This document shows positions 1-9,181 of a stretch of DNA of 64,000 nt, in pieces. The translations under genes and the position numbers were made by a program. The notes beneath the pieces were generated by a model, which saw only the letters and a program-made list of their open reading frames with translations, did no database searches and was not told where the DNA came from. Source of the stretch: Roseibium sp. Sym1. Lineage in GTDB: Bacteria > Pseudomonadota > Alphaproteobacteria > Rhizobiales > Stappiaceae. Numbering within the stretch: position 1 is the stretch's first letter; every line of letters begins with the position of its first letter. The stretch covers positions 372,001 through 436,000 of the forward strand of contig NZ_CP114786.1 of NCBI RefSeq assembly GCF_027359675.1. The letters run 5' to 3'.

Positions 1-1125
1 GTGAGACAGGTAGAGCGGTGTGAAGCCGAAGCGCATCACGTCGGGCGCCCGGAAATCGCCAATGACCCCGCGCGCTATCAATGCCTGCATGACCGCGTAG
101 CCCTCCGCGAACCGGAACGACACCTGGCTGCCGCGCGCTTCGGGGTTGCGCGGGCTGGCCAGTTCCAGCTGCGGACACCTGGCCTCGACCTCGGCAATGA
201 ACAGCTCGCTGAGGGAAATCGATTTGCGGCGGATATCGGTCATGTCGACATCCTCGAAAACCTCCAGAGCCGCGTGCAGGCTCGAAAGGGCCAGGATCGC
301 CGGCGTACCGACGGTCATGCGATTGATGCCCGTGACAGGACGGTAGTCGAGATCGAACGCAAACGGCGCCTCGTGCCCCATCCAGCCGGTCAGCGGCGAG
401 GTTACCTTGTCCTGATGCTCCGGCGCCACATAGAGAAAGGCCGGCGCCCCGGGGCCTCCATTGAGATATTTATAGCCGCAGCCGACCGCGAAATCCGCCT
501 TCGCGCCCGCAAGATCGACCGGAATGGCCCCGGCGGAATGCGCCAGATCCCAGATCGCCAGGGCGCCCGCCGAGTGAGCCACACGCGTCAGATCCGCCAT
601 GTCGTGAACGCGGCCGGTGCGGTAGTCGACCTGGGTCAGCATGACCGCTGCGACGTCGTCGGTGATGGCCGCACGCACGCCCTCCGGATCGACGATCCTC
701 AGTTCATGCCCCTTGTCGAGCAGCTGTTTCAGGCCGGAGGCGACATAGAGATCGGTCGGAAAGTTGCCGTTGTCCGACAGGATCACCTTGCGTTCCGGCC
801 GCAATGACAGGGCCGCGGACAGGACCTTGAAGACATTCACCGAGGTGCTGTCGCAGGCGACCACGGTGCCTTTGCCGGCCCCGATCAGGCGGGCGATCCG
901 GTCACCTGTGCGACCGGGCAAATCGATCCAGGAGTGGGTGTTCCAGGCCCGGATGAGGCTGGTGCCCCATTCCTCGCGAACCACCTCGGCGATCCGGTCG
1001 GGCACGTTTTTCGGCAGAACGCCAAGCGAATTGCCATCCAGGTAAATGACGCCATCCGGTATCTGGAACGCATCCTTTTTGGACTTGAGGACGTCGGTCA
1101 GGTCGGACGGGTGCTGGGAAGACAT
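1..1125 (-). CDS. kynU: Kynureninase, C-terminus cut by window edge
   Basis: PLP-dependent hydrolase that cleaves kynurenine to anthranilate and alanine (or 3-hydroxykynurenine to 3-hydroxyanthranilate) in tryptophan breakdown; cytoplasmic. The frame is open from an ATG at 1125 to base 1, giving 375 residues against about 400-415 for the family, so only the end is missing. The N-terminal YLDGNSLG, the central DLAHSAGAIP and the PLP-lysine motif CGYKYLNGGPG are all visible. It is divergent from sdaA with about 250 bp between the starts. No tryptophan dioxygenase gene is in view; it may lie beyond the left edge. Identification is firm. Confidence 0.95.
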   Translation of the reverse strand, partial: MSSQHPSDLTDVLKSKKDAFQIPDGVIYLDGNSLGVLPKNVPDRIAEVVREEWGTSLIRAWNTHSWIDLPGRTGDRIARLIGAGKGTVVACDSTSVNVFKVLSAALSLRPERKVILSDNGNFPTDLYVASGLKQLLDKGHELRIVDPEGVRAAITDDVAAVMLTQVDYRTGRVHDMADLTRVAHSAGALAIWDLAHSAGAIPVDLAGAKADFAVGCGYKYLNGGPGAPAFLYVAPEHQDKVTSPLTGWMGHEAPFAFDLDYRPVTGINRMTVGTPAILALSSLHAALEVFEDVDMTDIRRKSISLSELFIAEVEARCPQLELASPRNPEARGSQVSFRFAEGYAVMQALIARGVIGDFRAPDVMRFGFTPLYLSH

Positions 1126-1374
1126 TCTTGGCTCGATTTGAAGATAGTTGCATTTGAAAGGAAGGCGCACGCTATCAAAGCGGCCTGCCCCGAACAACTG
1201 TTTCCAGCGACGCCCCGCCCTCTCCTCGAACCGCCGGTGGAAAGGCAAATCGCGGCCATGTCGCAAATGGCATATTATTGCGCGTTTGAACGGAAGTATG
1301 GGCAGCGCTATCTGTTAGCTTGGCAGCAAATCGCTGACAGCGTCAGCGCGGCAATGACATATGGTCCAGTAGAG

Positions 1375-2769
1375 ATGTTCATCAGCGTCTTCGACATATT
1401 CAAGATCGGCATCGGCCCGTCCAGCTCGCATACGGTCGGCCCCATGGTGGCCGTGCACCGTTATCTCGACCGGCTGCGTGGCCTGGCCGGCGCGGAACAG
1501 CGCGCCGCACGCCTCACCGTCACCCTGCACGGCTCGCTCGCCTTCACCGGCAAGGGACATGCGACCGACAAGGCTGTCTGTCTCGGCCTTCTGGGTGCCC
1601 GGCCCGACACGCTCGATCCGGACCAGGTCGAGCCGATGCTGGACGCCCTGAATCAGTCGCAGAAACTGAAGATCGACGGCCTGCCCGAGCTGACATTCAC
1701 CCCGGACAAGGACGTCATTTTCGATTACGGCCCGCCGCTGCCGCTCCACGCCAATGGCATGACCTTCCATCTTTTGGACGCGTCGGGATCGCTGATCGAC
1801 ACCTTCGTCTACTATTCGATCGGCGGCGGCTTCGTCGTCAGCGAATCCGAGTTGCGCAAGACCTCCAACGAACCCGTCAACGAGCTTGCCAAGCAGGATG
1901 TGCCGTTTCCATTCGCGAGCGCCAGGCAGATGCTGGAAATGGGCCGGGAGGCGGAGCTTTCGATTGCCGAAATGAAGCTGCAAAACGAATGTGCCGAGCA
2001 GACGAGGGAAGAAGTCGAGGCGGGCATCGACCGGCTTTGGTCGGCCATGGACAGTTGCATCAACCGCGGCATCAGCCAGACCGGCATACTTCCCGGCGGA
2101 CTCAAGGTGAAACGGCGTGCCGCCGACATCTACCAGAAACTGATCCGCGAGGGCCGCACCAATCCGCCCTTCGAACACAATGTGGTCGACTGGCTCGGCG
2201 TCTACGCGATGGCGGTCAACGAGGAAAACGCGGCCGGCGGGCGCGTGGTCACGGCCCCGACCAACGGTGCGGCCGGCGTCATTCCGGCGGTGACCCGCTA
2301 TTATCTCGATCATTGCCCGGGCGCTGACCAGACAGGTATCCGCACCTTCCTTCTGACCGCGGCGGCGGTCGGCGGCATCATCAAGGCCAATGCCTCGATC
2401 TCCGGCGCCGAGGTCGGTTGCCAGGGCGAGGTCGGCTCGGCCTCGGCCATGGCGGCCGCCGGCCTGTGCGCCGCGCTTGGCGGCACCAACGAGCAGATCG
2501 AGAATGCGGCCGAGATCGCGCTGGAACATCACCTCGGCATGACCTGCGATCCGATCGCCGGTCTCGTCCAGGTGCCCTGCATCGAACGCAACGCCCTTGG
2601 AGCGGTCAAGGCGGTGACCGCGGCCTCGCTGGCGCTACGCGGCGACGGTTCCCACTTCGTCCCCCTCGACGGCTGCATCGAAACCATGCGCCAGACAGGC
2701 ATGGACATGATGGAACAGTACAAGGAGACCTCGAAGGGCGGTCTCGCGGTCAACGTCGTCGAGTGCTGA
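1375..2769 (+). CDS. sdaA: L-serine ammonia-lyase (single-chain, iron-sulfur type)
   Basis: Deaminates L-serine to pyruvate and ammonia using a [4Fe-4S] cluster; cytoplasmic. The 464-residue product has the usual single-chain size (E. coli SdaA is 454). The frame is open upstream to 934, but the ATG at 1375 was chosen because it gives the conserved start [20 protein letters not shown], with the GPSSSHT substrate loop about residues 14-20. The beta domain fills the first third and the alpha domain follows. Cluster-type cysteines are seen in [10 protein letters not shown] and in [13 protein letters not shown] near the C-terminus. Monocistronic and followed by a REP pair. Confidence 0.95.
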
Positions 2770-2830
2770 GCGGGGTGTTCGCGTAAAGAGATGGTGCTTC
2801 CTCGCAACCGGTAAGCTGTTCATGAGCATG

Positions 2831-3049
2831 CGGCCGATCCTTCGAGACGCCGCTTCGCGGCTCCTCAGGATGACGCTGTTCGGTGCGGATATTTTGGGAA
2901 GCTGAGTGTTGAATTTCGCCCTTTGGTGAGACAGGCCGGCCAACGGAATACATCCAACGCCGGTGCATTTCAGGGCTGTCCCACGGCCTTGCCCCCCCAA
3001 CAGCGTCATCCTGAGGAGGCGCGCTCGCGCCGTCTCGAAGGATCGGCCG
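2831..3049. repeat. Pair of inverted REP-like palindromes
   Basis: Two copies of a palindromic repeat face each other: 2831-2880 and 2999-3049. The outer arms, CGGCCGATCCTTCGAGACG and its complement, match exactly, and so do the inner CTCAGGATGACGCTGTT arms; only the small internal hairpin differs. Each unit is itself a hairpin with CCTTCGAGACG at one end and CTCAGGATGA at the other, a repeat type widespread in Rhizobiales chromosomes. A third single copy is at 56733. It fills the gap between sdaA and aspT; no gene is seen in the 409 bp. Confidence 0.85.
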
Positions 3050-3178
3050 CTTGCGCCGACACATGCCCACCATCCGTAGAAACCCGACCCCGCTTGTCTG
3101 ACAAACGATAAGACGCAATAGTTTTTGCGTTCGAGTGTCGGTTGCACGGCAACTTCACGAGGGATCGGGAGGCCACGG

Positions 3179-4888
3179 ATGGAGGTTCTGAACTGGCTGG
3201 CGGCGCATGCTCCACTGGTGTTCCTGTTCGCAGCCGTCGCCCTCGGCTATTTCGCGGGCAAGCTCAAGATCGGCAATTTCGTGCTCGGAGGCATCGCCGG
3301 GACGCTGGTTGTCGGCGTCATCCTCGGTCAGGCCGGCGTAACCATCGACACGGCCATCAAGGACATCTTCTTTGCCCTGTTCATCTACGCGGTCGGCTAC
3401 CAGGGCGGACCGCAATTCTTCCGGGCGCTGTCGCTCAAGTCCCTGACCCAGCTGCTGTCGGCGGGCGTGATGTGCGTGCTCGGCCTTCTCACGGTTCTCG
3501 CCTTCGCCTGGGGTTTCGGACTGGATCGCGGCACGGCCGCGGGGCTGGCGGCCGGGGGGCTGACCCAGTCGGCGATCATCGGCACGGCCGGAGAAACCAT
3601 CCAGAAGCTGACTGTTTCCGCCGACCTCAAGTCGGTGATGGAGACCAACATCGCGGTCGGCTATGCCGTCTGCTACATCTTCGGTTCGATCGGGCCGATC
3701 CTCATGATCACCTGGTTTTTCCCGACGATCATGCGCTGGGACATCCGCACCGAGGCGATCAAGCTGGCCGAGAAGATGTCCGGCGGCGCGGCAACCCTGG
3801 AGCCCGGACAATTCGACGCCGCGCAGCGGATCGACACAAGGTTCTATCAACTCCAACCTGGCACGGACTGGATTGGCCACCCGGCACAGGAAATGGACGT
3901 CTTCTACAAGGACTTCGCAGTGGAAGCGGTGCTGCGCGCCGGACAGGAGATTGATATCGACACGGTGACCAGCCTTCAGGAAGGCGATGTTCTGGCGCTC
4001 ACCGGAATGGTGGACGCCCTGGAGACGACGCCGCAAGACTTTGCCAGGGAAGTCCCCGCACCCGCCAGCTACCGGCTGGTTCTGGAAAACCGTCATATCG
4101 TTCTGACCAGCCCGGACTTTGCGGACCACACCCTGCAGGACATTCACGACCTCACGCAGTCCCGGGCGATGCGCGACGTATTCCTCACCGGTGTCAAACG
4201 CATGGGGCGGGACCTGCCGCTTCTGCCCGACCTCGAGCTCCACAAGGGTGACGAATTACAGGTGACCGGCAACCCGCGCGACCTGAACGCGGTCCAGAAA
4301 GCCATCGGTTACCCGATCAGCGCGGCGGCCGTGACCGATTTCATCTTTTTCGGGATCGGCATGACGCTTGGCCTGCTGCTGGGGCTGATCGAGTTCCGGC
4401 TGGGCGGCGTTCCGGTCTCCATCGGCAGCGGCGGCGGCTGCCTGTTGTCGGGCCTTTTGTTCGGCTGGCTGCGCGGCACCCACCCGCGCTATGCCGCCCT
4501 GCCGACCGGGGCCGTCAATTTCCTGCGTGATTTCGGCCTGGCGGTCTTTGTCGGTGTCGTCGGCATCAGCGCCGGCCCCCAGGTCCTGACCACCTTGCAG
4601 GAGCAGGGGATGAGCCTGTTCCTGTTCGGCATCGGCGTGACGCTCATACCGCAACTGATCGGCTTCTTCTTTTCCTACTACGTGCTGCGCATTCAAAACC
4701 CGATCGAGGCGCTCGCCTGCGTCGCGGGCGGACGCAGCGCCAATCCGGGTTTCGCGGCCCTCCTGGGCAAGGCCGAAAACGCCACGCCGGTCGTCACCTT
4801 CACCGTGACCTATGCGGTTGCCAACGTGCTGCTCACCCTGTGGGGGCCGCTGATTGTCGGTCTCGTTTCCACCAATCCCGCTCCGTGA
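3179..4888 (+). CDS. aspT: Aspartate:alanine antiporter (AspT family)
   Basis: Inner-membrane exchanger that imports aspartate and exports the alanine made by AspD; the cycle consumes a proton in the cytoplasm and so creates proton-motive force. The 569-residue product shows the family plan: an N-terminal membrane half (about residues 10-195), two cytosolic TrkA-C-like domains (about 205-375) and a second membrane half (about 385-565), with the duplicated glycine-rich YidE/YbjL motifs ([28 protein letters not shown]). The start is the ATG at 3179 behind GGGAGG; upstream in-frame starts lack a ribosome site. AspD begins 17 bp downstream, which supports the substrate. Confidence 0.9.
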   Translation: MEVLNWLAAHAPLVFLFAAVALGYFAGKLKIGNFVLGGIAGTLVVGVILGQAGVTIDTAIKDIFFALFIYAVGYQGGPQFFRALSLKSLTQLLSAGVMCVLGLLTVLAFAWGFGLDRGTAAGLAAGGLTQSAIIGTAGETIQKLTVSADLKSVMETNIAVGYAVCYIFGSIGPILMITWFFPTIMRWDIRTEAIKLAEKMSGGAATLEPGQFDAAQRIDTRFYQLQPGTDWIGHPAQEMDVFYKDFAVEAVLRAGQEIDIDTVTSLQEGDVLALTGMVDALETTPQDFAREVPAPASYRLVLENRHIVLTSPDFADHTLQDIHDLTQSRAMRDVFLTGVKRMGRDLPLLPDLELHKGDELQVTGNPRDLNAVQKAIGYPISAAAVTDFIFFGIGMTLGLLLGLIEFRLGGVPVSIGSGGGCLLSGLLFGWLRGTHPRYAALPTGAVNFLRDFGLAVFVGVVGISAGPQVLTTLQEQGMSLFLFGIGVTLIPQLIGFFFSYYVLRIQNPIEALACVAGGRSANPGFAALLGKAENATPVVTFTVTYAVANVLLTLWGPLIVGLVSTNPAP

Positions 4889-4905
4889 GAGATCTGGAGA
4901 GTTTC

Positions 4906-6501
4906 ATGAGTGATCGCGACTATTCCGAATTCGAAAATCTCAGCCCGTTCGAACTGAAGGACAAGCTCATCGAGATCGCGTCGTCCTCGGCGGACCGGAT
5001 GATGCTGAATGCCGGCCGCGGCAATCCGAATTTCCTCGCGACCCATCCACGACGCGCTTTCCTTCGGCTCGGAGATTTCGCTGTCGAGGAAGCCGAACGC
5101 TCCTATTCCTACCTCGACAGCGGCTTCGGCGGGCTGCCGGAGAAACAGGGCCTGCTGCAGCGCTTCGAAAACTTTCTGCACCGTCATGAAGACCTGGACG
5201 GCACGACCTTTCTCAAGGCGGCTCTCGCCTATGCCAAGGACCAGCTCGGCATTCACCGGCACGAGCTGATCCATGAAATGGTCGCCGGATTTCTGGGATG
5301 CAATTACCCGGTCCCGCCGCGCATGCTGACCCACGCAGAGAAGATTGTCGGCGCCTACCTGGCCCAGGAAATGTTCAACGGCGAGCCGCGGCAGGGCCCC
5401 TTTTCCGTCTTCGCAACGGAAGGCGGCACGGCGGCGATGACCTATATCTTCCAGACGCTGAAAGCCAACGGCCTCGTCCGGAAAGGCGACAAGATCGCGC
5501 TCGGAACGCCGATCTTCTCGCCTTATCTCGAAATCCCGCCCCTGCCGGACTACGACATGCCGGTGGTCGACATCCGCATGGAGGAAGGCGCCGACTGGCA
5601 GTTCTCCGACGCGGAGCTTGCCAAGCTGGAAGATCCGGCGATCAAGGTGTTCTGTATCGTCAATCCGAGCAATCCGCCCTCCGTCAAGTTGTCGCCGGAA
5701 GATCTCGACCGGGTGGCCGCGGTCATCAACGACAAGCGCCCGGACCTTTTCGTGGTGACCGACGATGTCTACGGCACCTTCGCAGACGAGTTCGTCTCGC
5801 TGTTCGCCAAGGCTCCGCGCAACACCCTGTGCGTCTATTCCTTTTCGAAATATTTCGGTGCCACCGGCTGGCGGCTCGGCGTCATCGCGCTGCATGAGGA
5901 CAATGTCTTCGACGAGGCCCTGGCCGCGCTGCCCGAAGACACCAAGGCCGTTCTCGACAGGCGTTATTCTTCGCTCACCACCACGCCGCGCGACATCAGG
6001 ATGATCGACCGGCTGGTCGCCGACAGCCGCGCGGTGGCGCTCAACCATACCGCCGGCGCTTCCACGCCGCAGCAGATCCAGATGATGCTGTTTGCGTTTT
6101 CAGGCCTGCTCGACCGGGACAACCGCTACAAGAACGCGGCGAAGAGCCTGATCCGAAAGCGCTTCTGCACCCTGGAACTCAACATGGGCGTCAAGCCGCA
6201 TCGCGAACCCAATGACGTCAACTACTACACGCTGATCAATCTGCAGCACCTGAGCGGCCGGCTTTACGGCGACGCCTTCGCCGACTGGTTCGTCGCCAAC
6301 AAGAAGGGCTACGACTTCCTGTTCCGCCTCGCGGAGGAAACCGGTGTCGTGCTCCTGCCCGGCAAGGGCTTCGAAGTGGTCGACGCTTCGGCCCGGGTCT
6401 CGCTGGCCAACCTGACGGAAGCCGATTATGCCAGCATCGGTGCGTTCGCGCGTCAGGTGATCACGGAATATTTTGAGCAATATTCCGGCAAGGCGGGCTG
6501 A
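4906..6501 (+). CDS. aspD: L-aspartate 4-decarboxylase (PLP)
   Basis: Converts L-aspartate to L-alanine and CO2; a large PLP enzyme of the aminotransferase fold I group with many oligomeric members. Length 531 residues fits the family (about 530). Seen: N-terminal RMMLNAGRGNPNFLA, the central IVNPSNPPS, VVTDDVYGTF, and the PLP lysine K315 in YSFSKYFGATGWRLG. The ATG at 4906 was chosen because it follows aspT by 17 bp with GGAGAG upstream. Coupled with AspT it forms the electrogenic aspartate/alanine cycle best known from Tetragenococcus. A GntR gene converges from the other side. Confidence 0.93.
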   Translation: MSDRDYSEFENLSPFELKDKLIEIASSSADRMMLNAGRGNPNFLATHPRRAFLRLGDFAVEEAERSYSYLDSGFGGLPEKQGLLQRFENFLHRHEDLDGTTFLKAALAYAKDQLGIHRHELIHEMVAGFLGCNYPVPPRMLTHAEKIVGAYLAQEMFNGEPRQGPFSVFATEGGTAAMTYIFQTLKANGLVRKGDKIALGTPIFSPYLEIPPLPDYDMPVVDIRMEEGADWQFSDAELAKLEDPAIKVFCIVNPSNPPSVKLSPEDLDRVAAVINDKRPDLFVVTDDVYGTFADEFVSLFAKAPRNTLCVYSFSKYFGATGWRLGVIALHEDNVFDEALAALPEDTKAVLDRRYSSLTTTPRDIRMIDRLVADSRAVALNHTAGASTPQQIQMMLFAFSGLLDRDNRYKNAAKSLIRKRFCTLELNMGVKPHREPNDVNYYTLINLQHLSGRLYGDAFADWFVANKKGYDFLFRLAEETGVVLLPGKGFEVVDASARVSLANLTEADYASIGAFARQVITEYFEQYSGKAG

Positions 6502-6510
6502 GCAGATTCC

Positions 6511-7128
6511 CTAGACCTGTTGCAACCGCGTCTTGTGCGCATGGGAAATATGAAGGCGGGCGGCGGATTCGGCCGCCTTCGAATCTCCCCTGGCGATGGC
6601 GTCGACGATGGCCGCGTGTTCCTCGACCGCTGTCTCGCGCCGCTCGGGCGTGTCCAGCGTGGTGCCGGCCATCAGGATCAGCGACAGGCGCAGATGGTCG
6701 ATCTGGTCGACGAGATAGCGGTTGTGGGACGCCAGGCACAGGCGCCGGTGAAACTCGCGGTTGGAGCGCACCAGGCTGTCCTTGTCGGCGATGCGCTTGC
6801 GGTCGGCAACGACCAGGTCCTGCAGGATCTCGATCTCGGGTTTGGAGGCATGTTTTGCGGCAAGGCCCGCCGCCGTGCCTTCCAGCACCTCGCGCATGAA
6901 ATAGACCTCGTTGATCTGGCCATGGTCGAGGGTCGGCACCACCATGCCCCTGTTGGGCTCGTGCACCGCCAGTCCCTGGGCCTCCAGCCTTTTCAGCCCT
7001 TCGCGGATCGGGGTTCGGGATACGCCGAACTCCTCGGCGAGATCGGCTTCCCGCAGCCGGTCTCCCGGTTTCAGCACCCGTTCCTCGATCAGCCCGATCA
7101 GCCGTTGATAGATTTCAGATCCGTTCAT
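6511..7128 (-). CDS. GntR-family regulator, FCD (FadR) subclass
   Basis: DNA-binding repressor or activator of 205 residues. An N-terminal winged helix (about residues 5-70, with FGVSRTPIREGLKRLEAQGL as the recognition region) is followed by an all-helical FCD ligand domain carrying spaced histidines (REFHRRL, HNRYL, EEHAAI, HISHAHKTRL) that bind a metal and carboxylate ligand in this subclass. It converges on aspD with a 9-bp gap, so a role in controlling aspT-aspD is plausible by position only. No operator could be assigned. Confidence 0.85.
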   Translation of the reverse strand: MNGSEIYQRLIGLIEERVLKPGDRLREADLAEEFGVSRTPIREGLKRLEAQGLAVHEPNRGMVVPTLDHGQINEVYFMREVLEGTAAGLAAKHASKPEIEILQDLVVADRKRIADKDSLVRSNREFHRRLCLASHNRYLVDQIDHLRLSLILMAGTTLDTPERRETAVEEHAAIVDAIARGDSKAAESAARLHISHAHKTRLQQV

Positions 7129-7246
7129 GCAATCTGGTTAGCCGCAAGCGGGGTTCGGCGCAAGGTGGCGCGGTGCCTGAAGAGCGTGGATTGAGAATTG
7201 CCGGATTGACGGTATCCTTGCGAAAAACCGGAACCCGAGGCTTCGC

Positions 7247-7813
7247 ATGCACCGTTTCGAACGTGTTCTGTCGCAGGTCCTTCACGGGACGCTTCCCCTG
7301 GGGTTTCTTCTGCGCAATGCGTTCAAGGACCGCTGGGTCCGATTTCATTCCTTGCCGCAAGCCAAACGCTATCCGGAAAAGCCGGATGAAACGGAGACGG
7401 TTCTTGAGCGTATGAATGCGCTTGCGTCCTGGCTGCTGGAAGACACCGAACCGGTCTGGCTGGTGCATTGCAAATTTGCCGCCAGGGAATCTCCGCTCGA
7501 ACGCAAAATACAGACCGGAGACAGGACCCTTTCCTTTGTGACCGCCTTCGAAGATCCAGACCTGTTCGGGCCGGACGAGTGCTGGTCTGTCTATGCCGGA
7601 GAGACCCGCTGGAACAGCGGGAGCGCGGACGACCTTCTCGGCGCCATAGCGCAGGACGAGGTTTTCGGGGTGACCTGGATATCGGAAAAGACCGGGGCGA
7701 TCTTCGCGCCCTATGACGGCGGCGCGGACTGTTTTCCGGAGACTGCCGAAAGGACAGCCGAGTTGAAACGGACCTTTCCGAACTGGCTTTCCCGGCGTGC
7801 CGACGGCTTGTAA
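7247..7813 (+). CDS. Uncharacterised protein, possibly DUF3885-like
   Basis: A 188-residue soluble protein without signal peptide or membrane segments. The stretch WVRFHSLPQAKRYPE followed by a helix with ERMNALASWLLED, and a later LLGAIAQDEVFGVTWISEKTGAIFAPYDGG, looks like the DUF3885 type of small unknown domain, but I am not sure of that match. The frame has high-GC codon use like its neighbours and the ATG at 7247 is the first good start. No operon partner: GntR diverges to the left and a secreted protein lies 143 bp to the right. Confidence 0.65.
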   Translation: MHRFERVLSQVLHGTLPLGFLLRNAFKDRWVRFHSLPQAKRYPEKPDETETVLERMNALASWLLEDTEPVWLVHCKFAARESPLERKIQTGDRTLSFVTAFEDPDLFGPDECWSVYAGETRWNSGSADDLLGAIAQDEVFGVTWISEKTGAIFAPYDGGADCFPETAERTAELKRTFPNWLSRRADGL

Positions 7814-7956
7814 CGATCGACCGGATTGTGACGTGCAACCGCCTCTGTCGTGATATCGGGCACATCAGACGGTGCGTTTTGCCCTCACCCTGCTTGCGGG
7901 ATACACGAGATCCGTCATGCATGTCTCGCGTGGCGGATCCAACCGGAGAATACCGC

Positions 7957-9108
7957 ATGCAACGCCCGGCTCCTTTTCTTTGCGCCCTGGTTACCGTGCT
8001 GGCAGCCGCCGCACCTGCAAAAGCGCAGACCGGCCTGCCCGAACAGGATGCCGACTTCGGCGCCTTTTGCCGGGAGGCATTTCCCGGCAGTGCCTATGTA
8101 AAACGGACCCAAAGCTGGGGAGCGGGGCACTACTGCAGCCAGGCCGGGGTCTTGCAGGGGATCGACCTTGATCGCGCCTGCGAGCTGACAACCGGTTCCG
8201 CCGGCTACCGCCAGCTGGGCGACCGGATCATTTGCGCGGCAGGCCCTGGGCCTCGACAGGCAGCCGGCCAACCTTTGAATCCCGACGACTTCGTCAGCTA
8301 CTGCCGTGACAGCTTCGCCAACGGTTCCTATCAATTTGTCGCGGAACAGCCGGACAATCCGCATTACTGCCGCCAGCCTGGGGCGACAGGCGGCTTTTCG
8401 CTCCAGCCGGTCGATCTTGCACAGGCCTGCGGACGCATGACCGGCGCTCCGTTCTACAGCGAACTCAACGGCACGGTCTTTTGCGTAGCCTCGGAACCGC
8501 CGCAGACCGCCGACAGGCAGGGCGCGGCAGCCGCAAACGCAACACGCCCACCTGTGCCGCCCGCGCCGGTAGAACCATCCCTGGTTCCCACCGACACGCG
8601 TCCCGAAAGCAGTGAACCCGCCTTGAAAAACACAGGCAGTGTCAGCCCTTCCGAAAGTTGGTGGACCGTCGATTTCGGCAGTCTCAAGGGCGCAACCCTG
8701 CGCCTGAGAGACCAGAACGGCGCGCTGACGGGTACACTTGAAAAGGTTCCGGCCTCACTGGAGGCCTATGTCCGACAATGGACCGTTCTTGAAATCGGCG
8801 ATGTTGTCTTCTCCGGAACACGCGCCGGCACCTCCGTGAGGGGCAAAACCATTCTGGGCATTGCCTCCCCCCGCCGGCAGCCGCCCGGCCGCGAAGGCTG
8901 CGCCGGCCTGCGCACAAGCCTGCTGAACGATCCTTCGCAGTGGCCGGAACTGGAAGCGACCCTGGAGGACGGTCTGTTTGACGGCCGGTATCGTGGCATC
9001 AATGTCTGGTTCAAGGACGGTGGCTGCGGCAAATATCCCTTTGTGGATTACCCGCCACTGGTCCGTGACGGCTGGGTGCAATTCGATCTCGTTCAGGGGA
9101 CGAACTGA
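7957..9108 (+). CDS. Secreted protein with two tandem four-cysteine modules
   Basis: I do not recognise the family. The ATG at 7957, behind GGAGAA, gives a clear signal peptide (residues 1-23, ending APAKA). Two repeats follow: module 1 with C38, C60, C75, C93 and module 2 with C116, C138, C158, C176. Both share the pattern FCR..F, then HYC..(Q/P)G, then DL..AC..(T/M)TG, then a final (I/F)C. A Pro-rich linker (about 182-220) leads to a C-terminal domain starting WWTVDFGSL with its own cysteines in GREGCAGL and DGGCGKYPF. Even cysteine counts and export suggest disulfides in the periplasm or outside. Total 383 residues. Function unknown. Confidence 0.8.
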   Translation: MQRPAPFLCALVTVLAAAAPAKAQTGLPEQDADFGAFCREAFPGSAYVKRTQSWGAGHYCSQAGVLQGIDLDRACELTTGSAGYRQLGDRIICAAGPGPRQAAGQPLNPDDFVSYCRDSFANGSYQFVAEQPDNPHYCRQPGATGGFSLQPVDLAQACGRMTGAPFYSELNGTVFCVASEPPQTADRQGAAAANATRPPVPPAPVEPSLVPTDTRPESSEPALKNTGSVSPSESWWTVDFGSLKGATLRLRDQNGALTGTLEKVPASLEAYVRQWTVLEIGDVVFSGTRAGTSVRGKTILGIASPRRQPPGREGCAGLRTSLLNDPSQWPELEATLEDGLFDGRYRGINVWFKDGGCGKYPFVDYPPLVRDGWVQFDLVQGTN

Positions 9109-9181
9109 CCGGCCAGCGCGGAAACCGGCCAATCCGGCCCGTCCACCTTCCCTGCCTGTCGCCAACCGCGAGGCCGTTGGA

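Noticed and set aside
1..807. Long plus-strand open frame over kynU
   Set aside because: It is the reverse of the kynureninase gene, whose motifs are on the minus strand; it has no family likeness and typical antisense Arg/Gly/Asp-rich composition.
1315..2532. 405-codon minus frame over sdaA
   Set aside because: Antisense to a clear serine dehydratase; high GC makes stops rare.
4810..6048. 412-codon minus frame over aspD
   Set aside because: Antisense shadow of the PLP decarboxylase.
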